A stretch of 64,000 nt of DNA from ZAX-1 sp046533095. GTDB taxonomy: Bacteria > Bacillota > Clostridia > Lachnospirales > Lachnospiraceae. Positions 36,230 to 44,839 of the stretch are shown piece by piece; the stretch's first letter is position 1, and each line of letters begins with the position of its first letter. The notes below the pieces were generated by a model. That model searched no databases. It was not told the origin of the DNA and saw nothing but the letters and a program-made list of their open reading frames with translations. The stretch covers positions 1 through 64,000 of the forward strand of contig JAJQRA010000036.1 of the NCBI GenBank assembly GCA_046533095.1, given 5' to 3'. Both the position numbers and the translations under genes were made by a program.

Positions 36230-37300
36230 AGGATATGGGGTTATTTCTGGATTTAGCAGCTTACATTCCATTGCGTATGATACCCAAAATCAGGAACCGC
36301 TCTTTTATGAATCATACCCAGGAAGCATTAATGATGTGTCACAGCTCCAGTTTATGCTTGATAAAACGAGTGGATATGGGTATAAAAGAATCGGATTTAT
36401 ACTGGACAGAGTTACTTCAGCAAAGGGAAGATCGAATACATGGATCAATGTGGATACAGCTTTATCATCATGGTTAAGGGAATGGCATCTTTGGTAAACC
36501 AGCTTGTCCTTGAACATAAAGGGACTTTTGAAAAGAAAAGAATCCATAGCATCAGTGAATACCGGGTATATGGTATTACGGTAAAGAGAAAACTGTATGC
36601 CATAGATGAAAAGGAACGATATTTCCACCTATACCACAGCCTTGATAAGGAGAATGCAGAGTGCAACATGATCGAAGACCGCATTGAGCTGATGAAGAAG
36701 TTTATGAAGAAACATACCAATGAGATCCGTGAGTTCGACCCGGGATTTGAGAAATATTTTGAGTCCTACTACAATGAGGGGAAAAAGGCATTTCCGTTCC
36801 CAGTGGAGAAAGCCAGCGTGATAGAGAATGAGATTAATCTATGCGGATATTTTTGCATCATCACATCGGATAAGATGACTGCAAAAGAGGCAATGGACCT
36901 GTATAAAAGCCGTGATGCTTCTGAAAAGCTGTTCAGGGGAGACAAGTCGTATCTGAGCAATAAGAGCCTCAGGGTATATTCCGGCGAATCCGCATCTGCA
37001 AAGATATTCATTGAATTTGTTGCGCTGATTATGAGGGAGAGGATCTATAAAAGCCTCAAAGAAGAAATGAAAAATTTGGACAAACATCCAAACTACATGA
37101 CAGTGCCAGCAGCAATAAAAGAGCTTGGGAAAATAGAAATGGTAAGGCAGCTAGACAATGTGTATCGACTTGACCATGCAGTTACCACTATCCAGAAAAC
37201 GATATTAAAGGTATTTGGAATGGATGTAGCATATGTAAAATATAAAGCTGCTGATATCAGTGAAGTACTTAAGAAAGCAGGAATAAGAAAGGTCGTATGA
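36230..37300 (+). pseudogene. IS1634-like (IS4-superfamily) transposase, deleted and frameshifted
   Basis: The frame begins with GLFLDLAAY, a piece of the N-terminal half. It then jumps by deletion to SIAYDTQNQEPLFYESYPGS and FILDR in another frame, and a one-base loss near 36409 (FILDR then YFSKG expected) shifts it into the 286-codon frame. That frame carries the C-terminal half (IMVKGMASLV, YKSRDASEKLF), where the last catalytic acidic residue of the DDE transposase lies. The enzyme cannot be functional. It marks an old insertion at the border of the fucose locus. Confidence 0.85.
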
Positions 37301-37531
37301 ATATGGCAAGAACGATTGGATTTAGATGTAATGGAGCAGGAGATTGAGAAGGCACAGGTAGATGTAATAAAGACAAAGTAGAAATATGATGCAGCGATTG
37401 CGACACTAAAAGATTTGCTGGATAAACGTGATGCAGTAAAACGTGACGAATTCATATCTGCGATTATGAAAAGTGAAAAATCCTACGATGAGATATTTCA
37501 ATTTATACAGAATGGTCGGCAGGAAGAGTAA
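37300..37531 (+). pseudogene. Small ICE/plasmid-type hypothetical protein with in-frame TAG
   Basis: Directly after the transposase remnant, one frame reads LDVMEQEIEKAQVDVIKTK, then TAG (37379-37381), then KYDAAIATLKDLLDKRDAV and SEKSYDEIFQFIQNGRQEE. The coiled-coil pattern and the SEKSYDEI motif resemble small proteins encoded on integrative elements. The stop interrupts an otherwise continuous helix. No start codon or SD is clear. Confidence 0.55.
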
Positions 37532-37916
37532 GCTATCAACACCTAAAACTCCTACTCAAGAATTTTTTGGTGGGAGTTTTAGTCATATAATTTCTGGAAG
37601 TTCACAGTAAAGGGATGTGGCATTTTTAGATTTGGAGATAACAAGCTTCATATCGACACCTCCAATCCCTTATCTTATAGCACATTGCTACACATTACCC
37701 AATACTAAAACGAAAAATTTGACAAAAAATAAGCCTATATAAAGCTTTGAGGTACTTTTTCTTTCTTCAAACGGTCAAATTCCTGGGCATAGCTTATATA
37801 GTGAATATTACTCAACAGCAGGATAGAGGATTTGACAAAAAACACAGTGTTTTTGCGGTGTTAACGATTGCTTCACCATTCAATCGTTGACGCGCCAAGA
37901 TGCATATTTTTATATA
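37532..37916. other. Intergenic stretch upstream of the ROK gene
   Basis: Only a weak inverted repeat (AAAACTCC with GGAGTTTT, 37543-37584) is seen and no gene is supported. It may hold a terminator without a U-run. The remainder is AT-rich. Confidence 0.5.
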
Positions 37917-37935
37917 AATTTAACAAAGTTAAATT
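37917..37935. promoter_or_regulatory. Perfect 19-bp palindrome, probable ROK operator
   Basis: AATTTAACAAAGTTAAATT has two perfect 8-base arms around AAA. It ends 15 bases before the -35 element of the ROK gene promoter. AT-rich palindromes of this form are typical operators of XylR/NagC-type ROK repressors. Confidence 0.7.
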
Positions 37936-37950
37936 CTTTTGCAATAGATA

Positions 37951-37979
37951 TTTACAGAAGCCTTTTTTTGTGCTATACT
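37951..37979 (+). promoter_or_regulatory. Promoter of the ROK gene
   Basis: TTTACA (37951-37956) and TATACT (37974-37979) are separated by 17 bases. The leader to the ROK start would be about 75 bases. Confidence 0.75.
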
Positions 37980-38061
37980 TACAGAAATTGTAGTTGACAT
38001 ATAAAAAATCTATAACAAAACACAACGAAACACAGCAATCATAATAAAATAAAATAGCGAA

Positions 38062-39291
38062 ATGAAAGTCGGGACAATTATGAAAAAAAACACGACAATA
38101 AGAAGAGGTACAACGATACTTGTTCGGAAAATGAATAAATATAATATTCTACGTTGCTTTTTTAAGGACGGACCATTAAGCCAAGATGAGATAGTAAGGT
38201 GTACGCATTTGAGTCGACCAACAGTGATGGAGATTGTTCATGAACTTTTGAAAGAGGATGTTATAAAAAAATCAGGGTTTGGAGAGTCGTCTGGAGGTCG
38301 TGAACCGATGCTTTTAGATATCAATGAAAATAGTGTCTTTTCCATTGGTTTGGACTTTGAATATCCCAAGGTAAACATAGGTATTCTTAATTTTAAATGT
38401 GAACCTGTTATTACGAGTAGTTTTTCTGTTTCAGAAGGAGAATCACCAGATGAGATTATTGGGGAAATTATAGAACGAATCGAGAAATTGATTGAAGAAT
38501 TTCCTTATAAACAAGAGAAAATTATTGGAATGGGGATTGGGCTTCCTGGAATTATTGATTGTGACACAGGAATATCAGAACATATAGAAAGAATTGAAAA
38601 TTGGGAATATATTCCAATAAAAGAAATCTTTGAATCACATTTTTCTATTCCAGTATTTATAAAAAACGATGTACATCTATTGGCAAGCTGGGAGATAGAG
38701 AGCAGAACAGATTTACCCGAGGATTTCATTTATGTTAGTATCCGATCGGGGATTGGGATGGCAGTTGTAATCAACGATAAGGTATATACAGGAATGAAAG
38801 GAAATGCAGGGTTTCTTGGGCATCTAACGGTTGATGTTAACGGAGAAAAATGTGTATGTGGGAATAGGGGGTGCCTTGAAACGGCAGCTGGACAGCTGGC
38901 TCTTAGGAAAAGGTATGAGAAGCTTATGGGTTCTAAGTTAGAAGATTTTGAAGAGTCAAAAAATTACTATGACTATCTGTATCAGCAAACCTTGGAACAA
39001 AATACTATTGCAGATAAATTATTAATTGATGCTAGCGTTTATTTGGCTCATGGTATTGCGAATGTGATTAAGATTTTGGAAATACCAACCATTGTCTTAG
39101 AAGGTGGTTTACCTATTTTATTTGGTGAAAAATATTCGAACCTATTTATTGAGACTTTAAGAGGTCAACTTTTTAGAAATATGGCTCAGGACATCAAAAT
39201 TTTGCAATCGGGTTCTGACTACAAAATGATTGTATGTGCTTGTGGAAATTTGGTCTTTGAGGATTATATAAAAAAGAATTATTCGCATTAG
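38062..39291 (+). CDS. ROK-family transcriptional repressor (XylR/NagC type)
   Basis: A 409-residue protein. A winged helix at about 25-85 (GPLSQDEIVRCTHLSRPTVM) precedes a ROK sugar-kinase-like domain with the zinc motif CVCGNRGCLE and GHLTVDVNGEKC. It probably represses the fucose/rhamnose locus it heads and responds to a free sugar. A perfect palindrome lies upstream. The start is uncertain: neither ATG 38062 nor ATG 38080 has a strong SD. The repressor is 90 bases from the first hydrolase gene. Confidence 0.87.
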   Translation: MKVGTIMKKNTTIRRGTTILVRKMNKYNILRCFFKDGPLSQDEIVRCTHLSRPTVMEIVHELLKEDVIKKSGFGESSGGREPMLLDINENSVFSIGLDFEYPKVNIGILNFKCEPVITSSFSVSEGESPDEIIGEIIERIEKLIEEFPYKQEKIIGMGIGLPGIIDCDTGISEHIERIENWEYIPIKEIFESHFSIPVFIKNDVHLLASWEIESRTDLPEDFIYVSIRSGIGMAVVINDKVYTGMKGNAGFLGHLTVDVNGEKCVCGNRGCLETAAGQLALRKRYEKLMGSKLEDFEESKNYYDYLYQQTLEQNTIADKLLIDASVYLAHGIANVIKILEIPTIVLEGGLPILFGEKYSNLFIETLRGQLFRNMAQDIKILQSGSDYKMIVCACGNLVFEDYIKKNYSH

Positions 39292-39380
39292 GAATAAAGT
39301 GGATTCACAGCGCTTAAGCGGTCACCGTTGGAGAAGAATATAAACAGCTATTACTAAGAAGAAAGTAGAGGAGCAAAACT

Positions 39381-41432
39381 ATGTGGTTTGAAAATAATTA
39401 TAGACGCATTTTTCTTGACATGCATATTGCCGATTGGAATGAAGAGTTTTTGGCAAATGTAAATCCTAAGGCATTAGTTGAGCTGTTGCGCGATGCAGGA
39501 ACACAACAAATTGTCGTAAAGTGTCGTACACATACGGGGCTTGCACATTATCCCACGGAAATAGGCCGAATGCATCGAGGATTAAAAGGTCGCGATTATG
39601 TTGGTGAAATGATTAAGTATTGCCATGAAAATGATATTGCAGTTATGGCATATTTTTCGCAAATTTTTGATAACTGGGCATATGAAAATCATCCGGCGTG
39701 GCGTTTAATTAACTGGGAAGGCAAGACTTCAAGAGAATATGAAGAATATGAAAATGACAACCTGTTTCGTAGAGGACGCTATGGCATAGTTTGCCCTAAT
39801 AACGAAGGATATCGTGCATATGTTAGTGAGTGCCTAAAAGAGATAACGACAAAATATCAGTTTGAAACAATCTTTCTCGATATGCCTTTTTGGTCAGAAG
39901 TATGTTATTGCCCAAGCTGTAGAGAAAAATATTATAAGGCAACTGGACTAGAATATCCCCGCATGATAGATTGGGCGAATCCTGATTTTCGCCATTGGCA
40001 AGAACTTCGGGAAGAATGGATGGGTGAATTTGCAAAGCTGTCTACTGCTGCAGTAAAGTCAATTAGACCGGAAGTGACGATTGAACATAACATGGCGGCG
40101 GTAACTGCACCATGGATTAAAGGAACGACGGATCTTGTTGGTGATGCTTGTGATTATGTTGGTGGAGATCTTTTTGGAGGATATTTACAACAGACATTTA
40201 TCTGTAAATACTATAAAAACTTGAGTAAGGCACTGCCTTTTGTATATATGACGTCTCGATGTGATCCGAGTTTGGACTATCATACTACTACAAAAACAGA
40301 AGAGGAATTGCTGCTTCATGCCATTACGGCGCTGGTTCATAATGGTGCATTCTCTATCGTAGACGGCGCTAACCCAGATGGAACTCTTTGTGAAGATGTG
40401 TACAAAGGCATTGTAAAACGCGTATTTAGCGCGACAGAGCCATATGAAAAATATGTTAGCGGAGATTTGATTCATAATGTTGCTATTTGGCTTGCTAGCC
40501 GCTCCAAATATGACTGGAAAGACAATGGACGATCAATAAATATGGAAGCGTATCGCGATTCTCCAGTTAATGAATATTTAAATAATCCTTTGTGTATGGG
40601 TGGGATTATGCGTGAAGAAAATATTCCGTTTGAGGTTATTCCTAGCAGGAAGCTTAAAGAGTACGATGGTCGGTTGCTAATTATATCTAATGTATTAAAC
40701 ATCCGTGACGAGGAAATGAATGATATAGAAAACTTTGTACAAAATGGCGGAAACTTATATGTGAGTGGTCATCTTGGGAACAAAAGGCTTGCAGAATTGC
40801 TAGAGGCTGAATGTTGTGGTATGACAGAATACAATGTGGCTTACATGAATCCGACCGATAGTGGCAAGAGATTTTTTAGCGATTTTAATGAAAAATCTCC
40901 TATGGCGGTACAAAGCCGTCAGGAAATACTGAAATTACGAGGAGAGTATGAACTACTTGCTGCGATTACACTTCCTTATACGATGACTGGTACAAAGGAT
41001 TTTTCAGCTATTCACTCTAATCCACCAGGAATTCATACTGATATGCCAGCGGCATTTATGAAAAAGGTTGGAAAAGGAAAAATCCTCTGGGTGAGTGCTC
41101 CGATTGAGAGTTCACGTCCATACATGAGTCGTAAGGTAATTAGTAGAATGGTACGCGAACTTTGTGAGGAACTGCCATTTACTTCAAATGCACCGGCATT
41201 TGTTGAGATTTTGGGCTGGAAAAAGGAAGGAAAATGCTATTTTGCGGCAATAAATCAGCAAGAGAGCGCGCCTATTGCACCAATGTTCAATATTGAAATA
41301 ACACTACCATATGAGATTAAGAGTGCAACTATGTTGGAAACTGGAGAAGCGCTGGAGGTTACGGTGCAGGATAAGAAATCAGTAATTCATCTTCCAGAGC
41401 TTAATATCTTCCAGATGTTTACTGTAGAATAG
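39381..41432 (+). CDS. GH151-like alpha-L-fucosidase
   Basis: A 683-residue protein without a signal peptide. The N-terminal 400 residues form a TIM-barrel of the GHL6/GH29-like type (VFNPN-like region CPNNEGYRAYV, IFLDMPFWSEVCYCPSCREKYY, VTIEHNMA). A GH42-like trimerisation domain follows (about 430-600). This architecture occurs in CAZy GH151 alpha-L-fucosidases. The next gene is L-fucose isomerase, which supports fucoside cleavage in the cytoplasm. GAGGAG lies 8 bases before ATG. Family membership is inferred from architecture and context, not from a search. Confidence 0.65.
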   Translation: MWFENNYRRIFLDMHIADWNEEFLANVNPKALVELLRDAGTQQIVVKCRTHTGLAHYPTEIGRMHRGLKGRDYVGEMIKYCHENDIAVMAYFSQIFDNWAYENHPAWRLINWEGKTSREYEEYENDNLFRRGRYGIVCPNNEGYRAYVSECLKEITTKYQFETIFLDMPFWSEVCYCPSCREKYYKATGLEYPRMIDWANPDFRHWQELREEWMGEFAKLSTAAVKSIRPEVTIEHNMAAVTAPWIKGTTDLVGDACDYVGGDLFGGYLQQTFICKYYKNLSKALPFVYMTSRCDPSLDYHTTTKTEEELLLHAITALVHNGAFSIVDGANPDGTLCEDVYKGIVKRVFSATEPYEKYVSGDLIHNVAIWLASRSKYDWKDNGRSINMEAYRDSPVNEYLNNPLCMGGIMREENIPFEVIPSRKLKEYDGRLLIISNVLNIRDEEMNDIENFVQNGGNLYVSGHLGNKRLAELLEAECCGMTEYNVAYMNPTDSGKRFFSDFNEKSPMAVQSRQEILKLRGEYELLAAITLPYTMTGTKDFSAIHSNPPGIHTDMPAAFMKKVGKGKILWVSAPIESSRPYMSRKVISRMVRELCEELPFTSNAPAFVEILGWKKEGKCYFAAINQQESAPIAPMFNIEITLPYEIKSATMLETGEALEVTVQDKKSVIHLPELNIFQMFTVE

Positions 41433-41471
41433 TACAACACCATTATGTTGAAAGGAACAAAGTGAAAGTCT

Positions 41472-43250
41472 ATGACAAAAAGAACGGTATTTTTGCCATA
41501 TCCGATAATAGGAATACGTCCAGTCATTGATTCACGCCACGATGTGTACGAGACATCACAAGCACAGATTATGGCTATGGCAGAGCAGGTGAAAGATTTA
41601 TTAGAGACATCTCTTGTGTATCCAGATGGCACACCGATTCAATGTATTGTGCATGATGGATGTATTAGCAATGCAGGAGAGGCTAGACGGTGTAGTGAGA
41701 AATTTGCAAAAAATAATGTTTGTGCAGTGATTAGTGTTGCAGCGGGATGGTGCTATCCGTTGGAGACTTTAGAAGAAAACCTTCAATTGCCTCATGCTAT
41801 TTGGGGCTTTAATGGAACCGAACGGCCAGGAGCTGTTTATCTTGCGGCGGTTACAGCAGCAGCAAATTTAATTGGGCTACCGTTGTTCCGCATATATGGA
41901 AGAGATGTTCAGGATAAAGATTGTAAAGACATTCCAGAGGATGTAGTAGAAAAGCTATTGCGTTTTGCACGAAGTGCAGTTGCAGTAGGTATGATGAAGA
42001 ACAAGTCTTATCTTTCGCTAGGAAGTGTATCTATGGGAATTGCGGGAAGTATTGTAGATAGAGAATTCTTTGCACGGTATCTTGGTATGCGTGTAGCATA
42101 TGTTGATATGACGGAATTGGAGCGTCGGATGCAGCAAAACATTTACGACGAAGAGGAATTTAAGCGTGGAATGCAGTGGATTTCTGAAAAGTGTGTTATA
42201 GGTCAAGACAACAATCCGCCTGATAAAATGCGAAGTGAGGAGCAAAAACACAAGGATTGGGAAGAGTCCTTGAAGATGACTCTAGTTATTAGAGACATGA
42301 TGGATGGAAACCCATCTCTATCACAGAAATACCCGGAAGAGGCTGTGGGATATGATGCATTGGCAGCAGGATTTCAAGGGCAACGAGCTTGGAATAATTT
42401 CAGAGTAAGTGGAGATTTTATGGAGGCTGTGCTGAATTCGGGATTCGACTGGAACGGGGCACGAATTCCATACATAGTAGCAACAGAAAATGATGGATTA
42501 AATGCAGTTTCTATGTTGTTTGGTAATCTTTTAACCAATTGTGCCCAGGTGTTTTGTGATGTTCGGACCTATTGGAGTGCTGAAGCAATAAACAGGGTGA
42601 CTGGACATAAGGTGGAAGGTCTTTCGGCTGGTGGGATTATTCATCTGATCAATTCAGGATCAGCAGCGCTTGAAGGAACAGGTGCGATGTCAGATGAATC
42701 TGGTAATCCGGTCATAAAACCATTCTGGGAAACAAGTGAAGCGGATATAGATAGTTGCCTTAATAGTGTTAAATGGTGTCCTGATTTGCTAGACCAATTT
42801 TACGGAGGAGGCTATTCAAGTAGTTATTCTACTCGCGGAAATATGCCGGTTACTATGGTGCGAGTCAACGTGGTTCATGGAATTGGGCTGGTGTTACAAC
42901 TTGCGGAAGGATATACAGTTGAGTTGCCAGAAGAGGTACATAATGAATTGCTAGAGCGTACGGATCCGACATGGCCGTCAACATGGTTCTGTCCTGAAAT
43001 GCGAGAGAATTCACCGTTTGATGATGTTTACGATTTAATGGATTCTTGGGGAGCAAATCATTGCTCATTGTGCTATGGACATATAGGTGATGATTTAATC
43101 ACATTGGCATCAATGCTAAGAATTCCAGTGGGGTTACACAATATACCCAAACAACGAGTAATGCGTCCCGCTATATGGAAAGCTTATGGTGTAGGAGAAC
43201 AGTATGCAATAGATCGTGAAGTGTGCAAGAAGCTGGGTTCCTTATACTAA
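41472..43250 (+). CDS. fucI: L-fucose isomerase
   Basis: A 592-residue FucI, which interconverts L-fucose and L-fuculose using Mn2+. The active-site residues Glu339 (IVATENDG), Asp363 (VFCDVRTYW) and His530 (NHCSLCYGH) match E. coli Glu337, Asp361 and His528 with a constant offset of 2, and the length is almost the same. No fuculokinase or fuculose-1-phosphate aldolase gene is in the window, so the pathway must be completed elsewhere. It follows the GH151-like gene by 39 bases in the same operon. Confidence 0.95.
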   Translation: MTKRTVFLPYPIIGIRPVIDSRHDVYETSQAQIMAMAEQVKDLLETSLVYPDGTPIQCIVHDGCISNAGEARRCSEKFAKNNVCAVISVAAGWCYPLETLEENLQLPHAIWGFNGTERPGAVYLAAVTAAANLIGLPLFRIYGRDVQDKDCKDIPEDVVEKLLRFARSAVAVGMMKNKSYLSLGSVSMGIAGSIVDREFFARYLGMRVAYVDMTELERRMQQNIYDEEEFKRGMQWISEKCVIGQDNNPPDKMRSEEQKHKDWEESLKMTLVIRDMMDGNPSLSQKYPEEAVGYDALAAGFQGQRAWNNFRVSGDFMEAVLNSGFDWNGARIPYIVATENDGLNAVSMLFGNLLTNCAQVFCDVRTYWSAEAINRVTGHKVEGLSAGGIIHLINSGSAALEGTGAMSDESGNPVIKPFWETSEADIDSCLNSVKWCPDLLDQFYGGGYSSSYSTRGNMPVTMVRVNVVHGIGLVLQLAEGYTVELPEEVHNELLERTDPTWPSTWFCPEMRENSPFDDVYDLMDSWGANHCSLCYGHIGDDLITLASMLRIPVGLHNIPKQRVMRPAIWKAYGVGEQYAIDREVCKKLGSLY

Positions 43251-43293
43251 AGGTTCAATAAAAGAATTATTGTCATTGAAAGGAGGACAAAAT

Positions 43294-43332
43294 ATGAAGT
43301 CATTTTTCTTGGCAGAATATATGAAATGGTAA
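43294..43332 (+). CDS. Possible 12-residue leader peptide
   Basis: MKSFFLAEYMKW is preceded by an excellent SD (AAAGGAGG, 6 bases from ATG) and ends at TAA. It is followed 38 bases on by the SBP start with its own SD. It is too short to be a gene fragment of fucU and could be a translated leader that influences the binding-protein gene, or the remnant of a larger gene. Confidence 0.35.
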   Translation: MKSFFLAEYMKW

Positions 43333-43370
43333 CTTTTAAGAAATGAAAAAAAGATGGAGGAACAAACACT

Positions 43371-44723
43371 ATGAAAAAAAGATTATTAGCAATTGTATTA
43401 GCATCTGTGATGGTAGTTGGAATGTTATCAGGATGTGGAGCAAAAAGTGATACATCTGCAGCTAAAGAAGATGGAAGTGCGAAAACAGAAGAGGTGGAAG
43501 GAGCGAAGGAGCCGGAGGCAACAGAAGAACCAGTAGATGAACCTGTAGAAATCACCATGCTTATCAATTCGAACATGTCACTTGCTGGCGTGAAGGCAGC
43601 GTGTGCAGTGATAGAGGAAAAATCGGGTATAAAAGTAGAAATTGAAGCATTGGCGGGTGGTTCAGGCGATAATGTTGTAAAAACTCGTTTGGCATCAGGA
43701 GATATGGCAGACATTTGTACGTATAATGCTGGATCATTACTTCAGGCTTTAAATCCATCAGAATATTTTATAGATTTATCTGGTGAGGAGTGGATTGATC
43801 GTTTAGATGACACTTTTAGGTCAACGGTTACATTTGATGGCAATGTTTACGGTGTTCCTACAGCATCAACACAGATTGGTGCGATTCTTTACAATAAGGA
43901 AATTTATGCGAAATACAATCTAGAGGTTCCTACAACATGGGAAGAATTCCTTAAAAATTGTGATATCCTAAAAGAGGCGGGAGAAAACGCGATAATCGGT
44001 TCTTTTGGAGATAGCTGGACAACACAGGTTCTTTATTTGGGCGATCATTACAATGTAATGAAGGCCGTACCAGATTTTGCTGAAAAATTCGGAGCAGGCG
44101 AAGCGAAATATGCAACTAGCCCAGCTGGTCTTGAAAGTTTCCAAAAATTAGCAGATACTCAACCGTACTACAATGCTGATTATATGGCAACTACTTACGA
44201 TGACGCATGTGATATGCTCGTGAATGGCGAGGGGGCACATTGGGTTATGCTAACACAGGCATTAACAAATATTTATGATTTATATGGCGATGATGTAAAT
44301 AAAATCGGATTGTTTGGAATTCCAGGAGAAGAAGACCCAGGGTTAACAGTTTTCATACAGGGAACGTTGCTTGGTAATAAGAATTCCGATAAACAAGATG
44401 CAATTAAACGTTTTATGGAACTATATATTTCTGAAGAAGCTTTGGACGCATATACAGCAGCAGTATTGCCAGATGGTCCTTATTCAATAAAAGGATATGA
44501 ACTTCCTGACAATGTGTATGATGCAATAAAAGATGCGCAAAAATATTTTGCTGACGGAAAGACGGTAACAGCCCTTGAATTCCAGACACCAGTAAAGGGT
44601 CCTAATTTACCAGCAATATGTCAAGAGGTTGGGTCTGGCCTCATAACGGCTGAAGAGGCTGCCAAGGCATATGACGATGATTGCTTGAAGCAAGCAATGC
44701 AACTTGGGCTTGATTGGAAATAG
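43371..44723 (+). CDS. Sugar ABC transporter solute-binding lipoprotein
   Basis: A 450-residue family 1 binding protein. The signal ends in VGMLSGC with lipidated Cys22, followed by an acidic linker (KEDGSAKTEEVEGAKEPEA) and the two-lobed binding domain. It is held on the outer membrane face and delivers its ligand to permeases 48305 and 49157. Fucose- or rhamnose-containing oligosaccharides are the likely ligand, judging by the GH151-like, FucI and GH106-like genes in the operon. A stem-loop follows its stop codon. Confidence 0.9.
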   Translation: MKKRLLAIVLASVMVVGMLSGCGAKSDTSAAKEDGSAKTEEVEGAKEPEATEEPVDEPVEITMLINSNMSLAGVKAACAVIEEKSGIKVEIEALAGGSGDNVVKTRLASGDMADICTYNAGSLLQALNPSEYFIDLSGEEWIDRLDDTFRSTVTFDGNVYGVPTASTQIGAILYNKEIYAKYNLEVPTTWEEFLKNCDILKEAGENAIIGSFGDSWTTQVLYLGDHYNVMKAVPDFAEKFGAGEAKYATSPAGLESFQKLADTQPYYNADYMATTYDDACDMLVNGEGAHWVMLTQALTNIYDLYGDDVNKIGLFGIPGEEDPGLTVFIQGTLLGNKNSDKQDAIKRFMELYISEEALDAYTAAVLPDGPYSIKGYELPDNVYDAIKDAQKYFADGKTVTALEFQTPVKGPNLPAICQEVGSGLITAEEAAKAYDDDCLKQAMQLGLDWK

Positions 44724-44734
44724 AAAGAATAATA

Positions 44735-44781
44735 GATACTCCGCCTAGATTGCAACTACTGTTGTGGCTAGGTGGAGTATC
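44735..44781 (+). promoter_or_regulatory. Long intercistronic hairpin after the binding-protein gene
   Basis: GATACTCCGCCTAG pairs with CTAGGTGGAGTATC over 14 positions with one G-T wobble, and an inner CAAC/GTTG extends the stem. No U-run follows. Such hairpins after binding-protein genes commonly stabilise the upstream transcript so more binding protein is made than permease. Confidence 0.75.
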
Positions 44782-44839
44782 TAATATGTGGAACTTTTTG
44801 TTGCATGGCGTAGTTTGTTTGAATGAAAGGAATATGTAT

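Noticed and set aside
44714..44839. Upstream extension of the GH106-like gene
   Set aside because: It overlaps the binding-protein gene end and the intercistronic hairpin and lacks an SD; the SD supports 44840.
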